Part shown: one piece after another, positions 31,066 through 42,890 of the stretch
Layout: each line of letters begins with the position of its first letter
Position numbering within the stretch: the stretch's first letter is position 1
Assembly: GCA_002721545.1 (NCBI GenBank)
Contig: PBKR01000031.1
Span: 23,032 to 87,031 of the forward strand
DNA length: 64,000 bases
From: Nitrosomonadaceae bacterium
GTDB taxonomy: Bacteria > Pseudomonadota > Gammaproteobacteria > Burkholderiales > Nitrosomonadaceae
Reading direction: 5' to 3'
The notes under the pieces: generated by a model
What the model was told of the DNA's origin: nothing
Seen by the model: the letters and a program-made list of their open reading frames with translations, nothing else
The model's database searches: none
Made by a program: the position numbers and the translations under genes

Positions 31066-31557
31066 ATGCTTTTCACAAGTCATGGTTCACAAGCCAACGC
31101 ACTTAAAATTGGCCAACTTGCGCCAAATTTTAGTCTGCCTGACCAAAACGGTAAAATTCATACATTACAAAGCTTCCGTAGAAAATGGCTGGCCCTTTAT
31201 TTTTATCCTAGGGATGACACCCCAGGCTGTACAGAACAAGCATGTAAATTTCGTGATGACCTCAAACAACTAGAAGATTTAGGTGCTAACATTATTGGCA
31301 TAAGTGTAGACAATACTACCAGTCACGCAAAATTTGCCAAGAAATATAACCTTCCATTTCCACTTCTTGCTGATAATAATGCAGAAACCGCGATTCAATA
31401 TAATTCCCTAATAAATCTTATGGTCATAAAACTCGCTAAAAGAAATACTTTTTTAATTGATCCAAATGGGAAAATAGCAAAAATTTATTTATCTGCTAGC
31501 ACTTCCCATAATTCAGCAGAAATAATAAAAGATTTAAAAAAACTACAGAATCTATAA
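31066..31557 (+). CDS. bcp: Thioredoxin-dependent peroxiredoxin (Bcp/PrxQ)
   Basis: LALYFYPRDDTPGCTEQACKFRDD. Confidence 0.92.
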   Translation: MLFTSHGSQANALKIGQLAPNFSLPDQNGKIHTLQSFRRKWLALYFYPRDDTPGCTEQACKFRDDLKQLEDLGANIIGISVDNTTSHAKFAKKYNLPFPLLADNNAETAIQYNSLINLMVIKLAKRNTFLIDPNGKIAKIYLSASTSHNSAEIIKDLKKLQNL

Positions 31558-31577
31558 TTATATTTAAGTAATAAAAA

Positions 31578-32108
31578 TTACTCTATTTTCCTTGATGATT
31601 TAAGTAATACCATAACAGCACCACTACCACCGTTAGCTGAACCTGCCTGACAAAAAGCTAAAATATATTTATAGAATTTAAGACGATTCCAAACTAATTT
31701 TTTTAATACTGGTTCTCGGTTCTTAGAATTTAGCCCTTTACCATGAATTATCTGCACACAACGAAATCTATTTATACTACAAATGTTAAGAAACTCATCT
31801 AGCTCACGTAATGCTTCTTCACTAGTAAATCCATGTAGGTCTAACCGATCATCAATATTCCAGTGACCTTGCCGAAGATGTTTTAGGGTCTTACGAGATA
31901 CTCCGGAACGCACAAACGAATATTCGTCACCTGACTCCATTTTTGATATCGAGTTATGGCAATCAATTAACAAACTACTTGGTATTGTATTTTTTCGTAT
32001 TACTGGTCGTGGCCGCTTAGGGGAGTGTTGTACTTTATCCACTATTGGCATTGGCTCTACATCCTGAACAGCATCCCTAAATAATAAATCTTCATCATTT
32101 TTATCCAT
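31578..32108 (-). CDS. Smr-domain protein
   Basis: RLDLHGFTSEEALRELDEFL ... VQIIHGKGLNSK. Confidence 0.9.
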   Translation of the reverse strand: MDKNDEDLLFRDAVQDVEPMPIVDKVQHSPKRPRPVIRKNTIPSSLLIDCHNSISKMESGDEYSFVRSGVSRKTLKHLRQGHWNIDDRLDLHGFTSEEALRELDEFLNICSINRFRCVQIIHGKGLNSKNREPVLKKLVWNRLKFYKYILAFCQAGSANGGSGAVMVLLKSSRKIE

Positions 32109-32151
32109 AGGAATCTCATCATATTATTTCATATGATTACTCTGAGCTTAT

Positions 32152-33126
<975 letters not shown>

Positions 33127-33148
33127 TCATTATTTAGCTTAATATTTG

Positions 33149-36037
33149 TTACAATTTCTTATCAACCCAATCCAAAACACTATTCAGCGCTTTTTCCAAG
33201 TGTTCAGGTTGCGCCCCTCCTGCTTGTGCTATATCAGCTCGCCCGCCACCTTTACCTCCTACTTGCATCGCCACAAAATTTACAAGCTCTCCTGCCTTTA
33301 TTTTTTTTGTAAGGTCTTCTGTAACTCCCGTAATTAATTGTACCTTGCCGGCGCTCACTGCTCCAAATACTACAATACATGTTTTTAGTTTCTCTTTGAG
33401 TCGATCTAAAATTTCACGCATTGTTTTTATATCTACATTCTCTAAACTGGAAGTTAATACCTTAACACCTTTAACATCTTGTGCCCGCTTAATAAGCTCA
33501 CTCTCCTGCGAACTAACAAGCTTTGATTTTAATTGTGACAAATCTTTTTCAAGGCGCCGTATACTATCATTTAATTGAGATAATTTTTGGATTGCATCTT
33601 CTGGTTTTGTTTTTAATTTTTTGGCAATTTCCATTAAATACAAATCATTTTGTTGCACATAAGCCAGCGCCACATCTCCTGTAACAGCCTCAATTCTTCT
33701 AACACCAGCAGCCACTCCACTTTGCATGCGAATTTTAAATAAACCAATATCCCCTGTACGATTCACATGTGTTCCTCCACATAACTCCTGTGAAGAACCA
33801 ATTTTCAGCACACGAACTTCTTCACCATATTTTTCTCCAAAAAGCATAACTGCCCCAGTTTTTTGGGCCTCATCCATTTTCATTACACTAGCATTAGTCT
33901 TAGTATTGGTAAAAATCTCAGCATTAACTATAGCTTCTATCTGATAAATTTCTTCATCGGTTAACGGTAAATTATGCGAAAAATCAAACCGCGTTTTATC
34001 AGCATCTACAAGCGATCCTTTTTGTTCCACATGAGAACCAAGCACCTCCCGCAAAGCTTTATGCATCAGATGGGTTACAGAATGATTCCGCTCCGTTCGA
34101 GCCCGCGTAACTGAATCAACTTTTGCTAAAACCATATCATTTATTGATAGCTGCCCACTTTGCAAATGGCCTCTATGCCCATATACATCAGACTGTATCT
34201 TTTGCGTTTCTATGACAACAAATTTTCCATCATCATGTAGCAAAACACCTTGATCACCTACCTGCCCCCCTGATTCTGCATAAAAAGGCGTATGATCAAG
34301 TACAATTACTGCTTCATCTGAAGCCCCAATAGAATCAACAGGATTGCCTGTCTTGTAAATTCCCACCACCTGGCCCGTATGTTGCAAACTATCGTAACCG
34401 TGAAACTGTGTATTACCTCCACTATATTCTATACCTGACTCCATCGTGAATTTATTAGCCTTTCGTGCACGATCACGCTGCGCCTGCATTTCTCTTTCAA
34501 ATTCCTTTTCATTAATAACGAGCCCCCTCTCTCGACAAAGGTCCTGCGTTAAATCTTTAGGAAACCCAAAAGTATCATATAAGGTAAACGCATCCCTACC
34601 AGCAAAAGGTACTGCTCTTTTATTTAAAAAATGAAATGTTACTAGACCAGTTTCTTCTAATTTATTTTTCTTGCTTCCAATTATTATTGCGTGCCCAGAA
34701 ACCGGCATTTTTTTCTTTTGCGATAAGTTATTTATGGAAGTTACAAAATCTATTTTAAATTTAGAGATACTTGCTTTATCAGACAACTCTATTATTTGTA
34801 CCGCAATACAACCACCCTCGTCCAAATTTAATATCCCGTCAAAAGGTGCAGGGGCTGTTACAATATCTGATGATCTAATTTCATATTTTTCCCGCACATA
34901 CCCTATTCCACGATTTTCAATTCTAATTAGCTTTTCAAACCACTGCATTCCCCTTCCTAAAGTTTCACCAAAACGCTCCTCCTCCTGTTTAAGCACTGAC
35001 ATTACCCGAATTTTTTCTTTGCCTAATTCTGGATAGGCTGACCCCATAATATTTACAAGCTCTTCTACCAACAAATTAAAAAATTTCTTCTTCTGTCCCA
35101 ACTGATAGCCATGTCGAATAGCGCGACGAATAATACGACGAAGTACATATCCCCGCCCATCATTATCAGGAATTACCCCATCAGTAATAAGAAAGGAACA
35201 GGCACGAATATGATCAGCAATTACCTTAAGCGAGTTTTCGTTATGATCATTAATATTAGTAATTTCTGCTGCCTTACGAATAAGGCTACGAAACAAATCA
35301 GTTTCATAGTTAGAGTGGACATGTTGCATTACTGCAGAAATACGCTCTAACCCCATTCCCGTATCTACTGAAGGACTAGGTAGCGAATGCAGCTTGCCAG
35401 CACTATCCCGGTTATATTGCATAAATACCAAATTCCAAATTTCTACATAACGACCATTATCTTCATCTGGAGAGCCAGGCGGGCCGCCTAAAAAATCAGG
35501 GCCATGATCATAAAAAATTTCGGAACAGGGACCACAGGGGCCCGTTTCTCCCATCTGCCAAAAATTATCCATAGAAGAAATTCGCACCAGCTGTGAAGAT
35601 ATTATCCCTATTTCTTTGAGCCATATATTTGCAGCAACGTCATCCTCAGAATAAACCGTTACCCACAATCTTTCTCTTGGAATTTTTAACGTTACCGTAA
35701 GAAACTCCCAAGCATATTGAATAGCTTCTCGTTTAAAATAGTCTCCGAAACTAAAATTACCCAACATTTCGAAAAAAGTGTGATGTCGCGCAGTATACCC
35801 TACATTCTCCAGATCATTATGTTTCCCACCTGCACGAATACAGCGCTGCGCGCTCACAGCACGAACATATGGCCGTTTATCCTTCCCAAGAAATACATCC
35901 TTGAACTGAACCATCCCTGCGTTGGTAAATAATAAAGTCGGGTCATCACCCGGAACAAGAGGGCCTGATGGCACTATTGTATGTTCACGTGACTTAAAGA
36001 ACTCTAAAAATTTTTGCCTTATTTCATAACTTTGCAT
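33149..36037 (-). CDS. alaS: Alanyl-tRNA synthetase (with an unusual internal insertion)
   Basis: [93 protein letters not shown]. Confidence 0.97.
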   Translation of the reverse strand: MQSYEIRQKFLEFFKSREHTIVPSGPLVPGDDPTLLFTNAGMVQFKDVFLGKDKRPYVRAVSAQRCIRAGGKHNDLENVGYTARHHTFFEMLGNFSFGDYFKREAIQYAWEFLTVTLKIPRERLWVTVYSEDDVAANIWLKEIGIISSQLVRISSMDNFWQMGETGPCGPCSEIFYDHGPDFLGGPPGSPDEDNGRYVEIWNLVFMQYNRDSAGKLHSLPSPSVDTGMGLERISAVMQHVHSNYETDLFRSLIRKAAEITNINDHNENSLKVIADHIRACSFLITDGVIPDNDGRGYVLRRIIRRAIRHGYQLGQKKKFFNLLVEELVNIMGSAYPELGKEKIRVMSVLKQEEERFGETLGRGMQWFEKLIRIENRGIGYVREKYEIRSSDIVTAPAPFDGILNLDEGGCIAVQIIELSDKASISKFKIDFVTSINNLSQKKKMPVSGHAIIIGSKKNKLEETGLVTFHFLNKRAVPFAGRDAFTLYDTFGFPKDLTQDLCRERGLVINEKEFEREMQAQRDRARKANKFTMESGIEYSGGNTQFHGYDSLQHTGQVVGIYKTGNPVDSIGASDEAVIVLDHTPFYAESGGQVGDQGVLLHDDGKFVVIETQKIQSDVYGHRGHLQSGQLSINDMVLAKVDSVTRARTERNHSVTHLMHKALREVLGSHVEQKGSLVDADKTRFDFSHNLPLTDEEIYQIEAIVNAEIFTNTKTNASVMKMDEAQKTGAVMLFGEKYGEEVRVLKIGSSQELCGGTHVNRTGDIGLFKIRMQSGVAAGVRRIEAVTGDVALAYVQQNDLYLMEIAKKLKTKPEDAIQKLSQLNDSIRRLEKDLSQLKSKLVSSQESELIKRAQDVKGVKVLTSSLENVDIKTMREILDRLKEKLKTCIVVFGAVSAGKVQLITGVTEDLTKKIKAGELVNFVAMQVGGKGGGRADIAQAGGAQPEHLEKALNSVLDWVDKKL

Positions 36038-36079
36038 ATCAATTTTATTGATACAAAGAACTTAATTCCAAATTATTTT

Positions 36080-36523
36080 TTACTCCTTCTGAGAATCCAA
36101 CACTTGCGTGATGATCTCTGTAGCAAAGCCCCTTCCAACTAAAAACCGTATCTGTTTTGCTCTTTCTGTTCTGTTAACTGGCACTATACCGAATTTTTTC
36201 TGCCAAACAGTTGTTGCAACTTCCAACTCTGTTTTATTAAGGTGCGGTAAAACCGCTAAAATTAATTCTTCATCAATACCTTTTTGGCGCAATTCATAGA
36301 CAATACGATGGCTCCCAAACCTATTCCTTCGAATATGTACAACCTGCTCAACCACACGCTTAGCTGATAAAAAACCACAGTGCTCTAATGAATCCAGCAT
36401 TAAAGATAGCTCTTCAGCGGTTGGGGCATAAGGTATAAGTTTTTTTTCTAGCTCCAACCTAGAATGCTCGCGTCGTGCCAAGTAACTTAGGGCACGGTCT
36501 CTTAAGTTCGGCCCAGATGACAT
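36080..36523 (-). CDS. recX: Regulatory protein RecX
   Basis: ALSYLARREHSRLELEKKL ... GFLSAKRVVEQVVHIRRNRFGSHRI; adjacent to recA. Confidence 0.93.
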   Translation of the reverse strand: MSSGPNLRDRALSYLARREHSRLELEKKLIPYAPTAEELSLMLDSLEHCGFLSAKRVVEQVVHIRRNRFGSHRIVYELRQKGIDEELILAVLPHLNKTELEVATTVWQKKFGIVPVNRTERAKQIRFLVGRGFATEIITQVLDSQKE

Positions 36524-36530
36524 GTCTTAT

Positions 36531-37538
36531 TTAATCTGCTTCTTGCGATGCTATTCCTACGATAGCACGGATCTTTAATTCAATTTCATTTGCTATATCT
36601 GGATGCTGCTTAAGGTATTCACGTGAGTTATCTTTTCCCTGACCAATTTTTTCACCATTATAAGAATACCAGGCCCCAGCTTTCTCAACCAAGTTATGTA
36701 ATACCCCAAGCTCAACTAGCTCACCCTCATGTGAAATACCTTCACCATAAAGAATATCAAACTCTGCCTTCTTAAATGGTGGCGCCACCTTATTTTTTAC
36801 AACTTTAACCCTGGTTTCATTGCCAAGAATTTCATCACCCTTCTTTATGGCACCAATACGCCTAATATCAAGACGCACCGATGAATAAAACTTTAAAGCA
36901 TTTCCACCAGTGGTGGTTTCTGGGTTGCCAAACATAACTCCAATTTTCATACGAATCTGGTTAATAAAAATTAACATTGTGTTACTACGTTTAATATTAG
37001 CTGTGAGTTTGCGCAATGCTTGTGACATTAACCTTGCTTGCAAGCCCATTTGAGGTTCTCCCATCTCTCCTTCAATTTCTGCACGTGGCGTTAATGCGGC
37101 AACTGAATCAATAACCACTACATCAACAGATCCTGAGCGTACTAGCATATCAGCAATTTCCAGCGCCTGTTCGCCATTATCAGGCTGAGAAATAAGTAGC
37201 TCTTTAACATTGACTCCAATTTTTTGAGCATATAGCGGGTCTAGAGCATGCTCAGCATCAATAAACGCTGCAGTGCCTCCGATTTTTTGCATTTCTGCTA
37301 TAACTTGCAAAGTAAGTGTTGTCTTACCTGAAGACTCTGGTCCATAGATTTCTACTACTCTGCCACGTGGCAGCCCCCCCACACCTAATGCAACATCAAG
37401 CCCCAAAGAACCAGTAGAAACCACCTCAATATCTTTAATAGTCTCACTATCACCAAGCCGCATGATCGAGCCTTTACCAAACTGTTTATCTATCTGAGAA
37501 AGTGCAACTGCTAATGCCTTACTTTTATTATCATCCAT
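36531..37538 (-). CDS. recA: Recombinase RecA
   Basis: [17 protein letters not shown], full-length RecA signature [16 protein letters not shown]. Confidence 0.98.
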   Translation of the reverse strand: MDDNKSKALAVALSQIDKQFGKGSIMRLGDSETIKDIEVVSTGSLGLDVALGVGGLPRGRVVEIYGPESSGKTTLTLQVIAEMQKIGGTAAFIDAEHALDPLYAQKIGVNVKELLISQPDNGEQALEIADMLVRSGSVDVVVIDSVAALTPRAEIEGEMGEPQMGLQARLMSQALRKLTANIKRSNTMLIFINQIRMKIGVMFGNPETTTGGNALKFYSSVRLDIRRIGAIKKGDEILGNETRVKVVKNKVAPPFKKAEFDILYGEGISHEGELVELGVLHNLVEKAGAWYSYNGEKIGQGKDNSREYLKQHPDIANEIELKIRAIVGIASQEAD

Positions 37539-37620
37539 GACGTGATCCTTTTATAATTTCATTGAATTATCTCACATATACCAATACAAAAAGACAACAT
37601 AAATGAAAGTATTAAACTTA

Positions 37621-38172
37621 TCAGGCTACTGAGTAATTTGTGTCACGAAGCAAATCTATCAAACCTTGCATGGCCACAGCAACCGCTTGCTGCCTAACTG
37701 CTTTACGATCTCCACTAAAATGCCTCGTTGCACTCCGCGTATGATTATCTTTTATCTCCCAAGCAAAACATACCATTCCAACAGGCTTGTTCATTGTGCC
37801 ACCTCCAGGACCAGCAATCCCAGTAATAGAAACTGCTACCTGTACTCCACTCCGAATAGCTGCACCATGCGCCATTTCCTGCGCTGTCTGCTCAGAAACT
37901 TCACCATATTCTTTAATTGTTTTTGCACTTATTCCTAGCATCTCCTGTTTAGAGCTAGCAGTATAAGTTATAAAACCACTCTGGTACCAAGCTGAGCTTC
38001 CCGATATAGAAGTAACTATTTGCCCCAACCAGCCACCAGTACAAGACTCCGCAGTTACAAGTACAAGCCCTTGCCGAGTAAGAGCCAAACCAACTCGTTT
38101 AGCAAGGTTATATAATGTTTCGTCATCTATAGCATTAATAATTCCAACCAAATCTTCACTCCTACAATACAA
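37621..38172 (-). CDS. pncC: Nicotinamide-nucleotide amidase (CinA C-terminal family)
   Basis: LVTAESCTGGWLGQIVTSISGSSAWYQSGFITYT; SITGIAGPGGGT. Confidence 0.94.
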   Translation of the reverse strand: MYCRSEDLVGIINAIDDETLYNLAKRVGLALTRQGLVLVTAESCTGGWLGQIVTSISGSSAWYQSGFITYTASSKQEMLGISAKTIKEYGEVSEQTAQEMAHGAAIRSGVQVAVSITGIAGPGGGTMNKPVGMVCFAWEIKDNHTRSATRHFSGDRKAVRQQAVAVAMQGLIDLLRDTNYSVA

Positions 38173-38728
38173 ATGCTTTCCATACTGCCAAACATAACAA
38201 AGTATAAAATGCCGCTAACATATCATCAAACATTACACCAAATCCGCTACTTAATTTCTTATCATAGTAACGTATTGGCTGAGGCTTATATATATCAAAT
38301 AAACGAAATAACAAAAATGCAAATGCCTGCCAAACGATATTATCTGGCGTAAAAAATAAAACAAGTAAAAATGCAACTATTTCATCCCATACAATTCCAC
38401 CATGGTCATGCGCTTTTAGAATTTTACCTGTCAAACCACATGCCCAAATACCGACACTAAACATCACGCCTATAACCAACAGAAATTGCATCGGTTCCAG
38501 ATGTTGATTTAATAATACGAATAAAGGATACGCAACAAGAGTTCCCATCGTACCGGGAGCTACCAAACTTAATCCAAATCCTCCACCAAAAGCAAGCAAG
38601 AAGGCAGGGTGCTGAAATATAAATGACAAACTAGGATTTATATGTGCCGATTTTGATCTTGCCTCTAATAAAGAATGTGCTTCCTGCTCAACCGTTACTG
38701 GAGACTCAGGTGGAAGGGAAATGGTCAT
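38162..38728 (-). CDS. pgpA: Phosphatidylglycerophosphatase A
   Basis: GLSLVAPGTMGTLVAYP, GGIVWDEIVAFLL, DIYKPQPIRYYDKK. Confidence 0.93.
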   Translation of the reverse strand: MTISLPPESPVTVEQEAHSLLEARSKSAHINPSLSFIFQHPAFLLAFGGGFGLSLVAPGTMGTLVAYPLFVLLNQHLEPMQFLLVIGVMFSVGIWACGLTGKILKAHDHGGIVWDEIVAFLLVLFFTPDNIVWQAFAFLLFRLFDIYKPQPIRYYDKKLSSGFGVMFDDMLAAFYTLLCLAVWKAFVL

Positions 38729-39677
38729 AGCCTGTTTTTTCCATGGTAATTGGTTTTTCTGTTTGATCTAAAACTACTAACCCTTCACCCTTATTAATTT
38801 TTCCAATACGAGTTAAGGGAATTCCTATTTCTTGTGAAATTTTATCAACTTTACTTCGCCGCTCTCTTGGCACAGTAAAACAAAGTTCATAGTCGTCTCC
38901 ACCCGCTAACATACAACTAACAACATGTTGCTGAGAAAGATATTTTTCTATGACACCTGAACAATTTATCTTACTAATGTTCACAGTAGCAGCTACATTT
39001 GAATGCTCCAAAATATGGCCTAAATCTGCTAATAAGCCATCTGAAATATCAATTGCACTATTAGCCAAACCAATCAATCTCTGCCCCAAGCCAACTCGTG
39101 CAACAGGAATGAGTAAAGAATTCAAGCATTCAATAAGTTCATTAGGCTCAAGTTTAATTTTTTTCTTCTCATGCAAGATTGCTAAAGCTGCATTACCCAA
39201 TTTACCTGATATCCAGATGTCATCTCCTGGAATAGCCCCACTACGACGCAAAGCCTTCCCTATTATTACCTCTCCAATAATTTGAATAGAAATAGTAAGG
39301 GGGCCGCATGTAACATCTCCGCCAATAAGCGCAACCTCATATGAATTTGCAAGCTCAAAAAAACCTCTAGCAAACTCTTGAATCCATTTTGGATCATTTT
39401 TAACTAATGATTCTGGTAATGCAAGCGCCATAGTTGCCCAGCGCGGGTTCGCGCCCATTGCTGCCATGTCAGACAGGTTCACAGCAAGAGCCTTATGTCC
39501 TAATTTAAAGGGATCAGTTTCTGTAAAAAAGTGTTGGCCGGCCACCAACATGTCCGTAGAAACCGCTATTTCCATTCCACTTTTAGGTTTAATCAGCGCC
39601 GAATCATCTCCAGGCCCCAAAACAACATTAGGGTCAGATCGCTTAAAAAAACTAATTATGTCTGCTTCGGAAACCAT
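38706..39677 (-). CDS. thiL: Thiamine-monophosphate kinase
   Basis: GPGDDSALIKP, NLSDMAAMGANPRWATMALALP, DISDGLLADLGHI. Confidence 0.95.
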   Translation of the reverse strand: MVSEADIISFFKRSDPNVVLGPGDDSALIKPKSGMEIAVSTDMLVAGQHFFTETDPFKLGHKALAVNLSDMAAMGANPRWATMALALPESLVKNDPKWIQEFARGFFELANSYEVALIGGDVTCGPLTISIQIIGEVIIGKALRRSGAIPGDDIWISGKLGNAALAILHEKKKIKLEPNELIECLNSLLIPVARVGLGQRLIGLANSAIDISDGLLADLGHILEHSNVAATVNISKINCSGVIEKYLSQQHVVSCMLAGGDDYELCFTVPRERRSKVDKISQEIGIPLTRIGKINKGEGLVVLDQTEKPITMEKTGYDHFPST

Positions 39678-39785
39678 TTCTTCTTTCTGTAAAAGGCTGG
39701 AAATTTTTACAATATGCCTAATTTATCTGTTATAAAAAGACGGATTCATATTTATAAAACTCGCCTCTACTTGTCTTTATATATT

Positions 39786-40292
39786 TTATATTGACTTTTT
39801 CTGCCACTGAATCGGTAATGCTGTCTCATCTTTACGCAATTTTTTAGCTAGCTTATCTAAAACACCATTTACATATTTATGCCCATCTGTCCCGCCATAA
39901 GTTTTAGCTAACTCCACTGCTTCATTAATAATTGCTTTATATGGTGTTCCTAAATAATTAATAAATTCATAAGTGCTAAGTAATAAAATAGAAGCTTCTA
40001 TTGGACTAAGCTCTTTAAAAGGACGGTCTAAACAAGGTTGAATATGTTTCTCCAACTCCGTTAAGTCTGTTAACAGCCCCTGCATCAAATCAGAAAAATA
40101 CTCCTGGTCTGCCTTCAGAAACGTCTTTGTTTCATGTAACTGCTCTATAATGATATGAATTGCTTCTTTAGCAACAAACCATTGATATAGCCCTTGTAAA
40201 ACTAATTCTCTCGAACGCCGCCGCCGCCCCTTACGCCCCGGCTTTTTCTCCTGACCATTTTTCTCCTCTACTAATACCACCTTCCTTATCAT
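39786..40292 (-). CDS. nusB: Transcription antitermination protein NusB
   Basis: SRELVLQGLYQW, EASILLLSTYEF, NEAVELAKTYGGTDGHKYVNGVLDKLA; track ORF starts at 40325, internal Met at 40292 is more likely given ribH overlap. Confidence 0.92.
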   Translation of the reverse strand: MIRKVVLVEEKNGQEKKPGRKGRRRRSRELVLQGLYQWFVAKEAIHIIIEQLHETKTFLKADQEYFSDLMQGLLTDLTELEKHIQPCLDRPFKELSPIEASILLLSTYEFINYLGTPYKAIINEAVELAKTYGGTDGHKYVNGVLDKLAKKLRKDETALPIQWQKKSI

Positions 40293-40771
40293 TGTATTTC
40301 TTCGTCGAGCTTTCTGAGCAAACAAACCATTTCTATTGCTGCTCTTGCAGCTTCTGTGCCTTTCTGACTCATTCTTTCTATGGCCTGCTCATTAGTTTCA
40401 GTAGTCAAAATACCATTTGCCACCGGAATACCTGTATCAAGCTGCACAGCAGTTATTCCACTAGCAGATTCTTTAGATACGACCTCAAAATGATAAGTGC
40501 TGCCACGAATTACTACGCCCAATGCTACTAACGCATCAAACTGATCAGTTAGTGCCATTTTTTGTAGGGCCAAAGGAATTTCCAATGCGCCTGGAACTTT
40601 TACCATTAAAATATTTGTTGAGGGCACCCCATTTTTCTCAAGCTCTTTAGTACAGCTCTCAAGTAGCCCCTTACTAGCGTCAATATTATAACAACTCATT
40701 ACAATACCTATACGCAACTCTGTACAGTTTAGATCTGATTCAAACTCATGAATCCTCTCATAATGCCCCAT
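40289..40771 (-). CDS. ribH: 6,7-dimethyl-8-ribityllumazine synthase
   Basis: VPGALEIPLALQKMA, ALGVVIRGSTYHFEVV. Confidence 0.95.
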   Translation of the reverse strand: MGHYERIHEFESDLNCTELRIGIVMSCYNIDASKGLLESCTKELEKNGVPSTNILMVKVPGALEIPLALQKMALTDQFDALVALGVVIRGSTYHFEVVSKESASGITAVQLDTGIPVANGILTTETNEQAIERMSQKGTEAARAAIEMVCLLRKLDEEIQ

Positions 40772-40816
40772 ATATTCCCCTAAAAATTATTAATTGGAAA
40801 ACAAAAAATATGTTTC

Positions 40817-41932
40817 CTAGGTTTGATCTATATTCTCAGGTTTCAAGTATCCTGTAACATTTAAACCAAAACCCGCCATACTTGGCATTTTTCGTGGGAC
40901 TGCTAATAGCCTCATCTTTCCTACTTTTAAATCTTTTAATATCTGGGCGCCAATTCCATAGTTACGCAAATCAGTTCTTGTGAAAGCACTAGGCCCAGTT
41001 TTCCTCCTTACGGTACGCTCAATTAATTTGATAGACTCTTCCCTATTATGTAGTAAAACAATCACCCCGCGCCCTTCATTAGAAATTGCGCGAAAAGAAT
41101 CATTAATGCTCCAAGAATGCGTCTTATCGTTTATATCTAACAAATCAATTACAGATAGCGGCTCATGCACCCGTACTAAGGTCTCTGTATCAGGGGCAAT
41201 ATCACCCTTAATCAAAGCGAGATGAGTAACATCTAGGGTTTTATCAAGATAAACAACAAGATGGAACTCGCCATGGGATGTTTGAATAGTCTTTTCTGCC
41301 ATGCGCTGTATAAGACTTTCAGTTCGACTACGATAATTAATAAGGTCGGCAATTGCCCCAATTTTAAGCTGATGTTTTGCTGCAAACTCTATTAACTCTG
41401 GCAATCTCGCCATACTACCGTCACCTTTAAGGATCTCACAAATTACTGATGTTGGTGTAAGGCCAGCTAAGCTTGCCAAATCACATCCTGCTTCAGTATG
41501 GCCTGCGCGTGAAAGCACCCCACCTTTTTGCGCCATCAAAGGAAAAATATGTCCTGGCTGAACAATATCCTCTGGCCCTGCATTCGGATTTGCTGCCACC
41601 TTTATAGTATGAGCACGATCAGCTGCTGAAATACCAGTTGAAACTCCAGCTGCAGCTTCAATAGAAAGCGTAAAATTAGTTCCTAAAGGTGCACGGTTAG
41701 TTGATGCAGATACCATCAGTGGCAAATTAAGCTGCTGACAGTGTGCTTCCGTTAATGTCAAACAAATAAGGCCACGGCCATATGTGGCCATAAAATTTAT
41801 TGTTTCTGGTGTAACAAAATCTGCCGCTAATAACAAATCTCCCTCATTCTCTCGATCTTCTTCATCGACAAGAATTACCATTCTTCCATTCTTAATATCA
41901 TGGATAATATCTTTAATGGGACTGATAACCAT
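40817..41932 (-). CDS. ribBA: Bifunctional DHBP synthase / GTP cyclohydrolase II-like protein
   Basis: [40 protein letters not shown]-terminal RibA-like domain. Confidence 0.93.
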   Translation of the reverse strand: MVISPIKDIIHDIKNGRMVILVDEEDRENEGDLLLAADFVTPETINFMATYGRGLICLTLTEAHCQQLNLPLMVSASTNRAPLGTNFTLSIEAAAGVSTGISAADRAHTIKVAANPNAGPEDIVQPGHIFPLMAQKGGVLSRAGHTEAGCDLASLAGLTPTSVICEILKGDGSMARLPELIEFAAKHQLKIGAIADLINYRSRTESLIQRMAEKTIQTSHGEFHLVVYLDKTLDVTHLALIKGDIAPDTETLVRVHEPLSVIDLLDINDKTHSWSINDSFRAISNEGRGVIVLLHNREESIKLIERTVRRKTGPSAFTRTDLRNYGIGAQILKDLKVGKMRLLAVPRKMPSMAGFGLNVTGYLKPENIDQT

Positions 41933-41982
41933 ATTGTTATATTTTTAACTAGTAGTCTATAGTTGATACAATAAATATGAGA

Positions 41983-42585
41983 CTATTTCATAGGAGCCAA
42001 AATTAAAAACTGCTCAGCATACCGTGCAAACATATCTATTTCTAAATTCACTTCCATCCCTACTTTTAGTTCTTTAAATGTAGTCGCCTCTATAGTATGA
42101 GGAATAAGATTAACCATAAACCCACCATCTTTAGTAATTAGATTTACTGTCAAACTAACACCATTCACGGCAATAGACCCCTTTTTAACAATATACCTCA
42201 TTAGAGAATCTGGAGGCTTAATAGTTAATATATAATTTTCTCCCGCAGATTCTAGTTTTATTATTTTTCCTACCCCATCTACATGGCCACTTACTAGATG
42301 CCCATTTACTCTATCTGATAATTGCATGGCTTTCTCCAAATTAACCCCTTCACCCTGTATATCTAAACTCTGGGTACAATTTAGAGTTTCCCGTGATACC
42401 TGCATGCTAATTACGTTTCCTGCTAAAGCTATTATTGTAAGGCACACTCCGTTAGTTGCAATACTATCGCCAACACCCACATCACTTAAATCTAGCCCGC
42501 CTGCTATAACTTCTATAAATACACCGCCCTCTATGGGCATAACCTTCTTTATCTTACCAACTGCTTCAATAATTCCTGTAAACAT
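41983..42585 (-). CDS. ribE: Riboflavin synthase alpha chain
   Basis: MFTGIIEAVGKI, VNGVCLT-type motif, GHLVSGHVDGVG. Confidence 0.95.
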   Translation of the reverse strand: MFTGIIEAVGKIKKVMPIEGGVFIEVIAGGLDLSDVGVGDSIATNGVCLTIIALAGNVISMQVSRETLNCTQSLDIQGEGVNLEKAMQLSDRVNGHLVSGHVDGVGKIIKLESAGENYILTIKPPDSLMRYIVKKGSIAVNGVSLTVNLITKDGGFMVNLIPHTIEATTFKELKVGMEVNLEIDMFARYAEQFLILAPMK

Positions 42586-42721
42586 TCCTTCCCTTTTGCT
42601 TTCTGTATTTGTGCTTTTATGTTATTTGATGATAAGTTTAATAAAATATTTAAATATCAACCCAAACAAAAAGTATTTTTCTTATTCGTAGCCTTATATA
42701 TGTTAATGTCATCTTATTATT

Positions 42722-42740
42722 TTCATGAGGATATCATGAA
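42722..42740. repeat. 19-bp inverted repeat (7-5-7) in ribE/regB divergent intergenic region
   Basis: TTCATGA-GGATA-TCATGAA. Confidence 0.6.
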
Positions 42741-42890
42741 GGACTCCTAATCTAGAGTAGAATTCATAGATTGACTTAACTTTATATATCATAAATCTGT
42801 GACAATTTGCCATATAGCTAGAAAATACAATATAGGCTATTGTTTTAATAAACAGAAACGGTTGCTATAAATCTATGATGAACAATTGAA

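Noticed and set aside
32118-32137. ATCATAT-TATTTC-ATATGAT inverted repeat between smr and trxB
   Set aside because: All-A/T-dominated arms in AT-rich DNA; expected by chance and no T-tract or clear promoter.
33345-35932. Several plus-strand ORFs of 60-121 aa opposite alaS
   Set aside because: They are shadow ORFs on the antisense strand of a well-supported alaS with no recognisable motifs.
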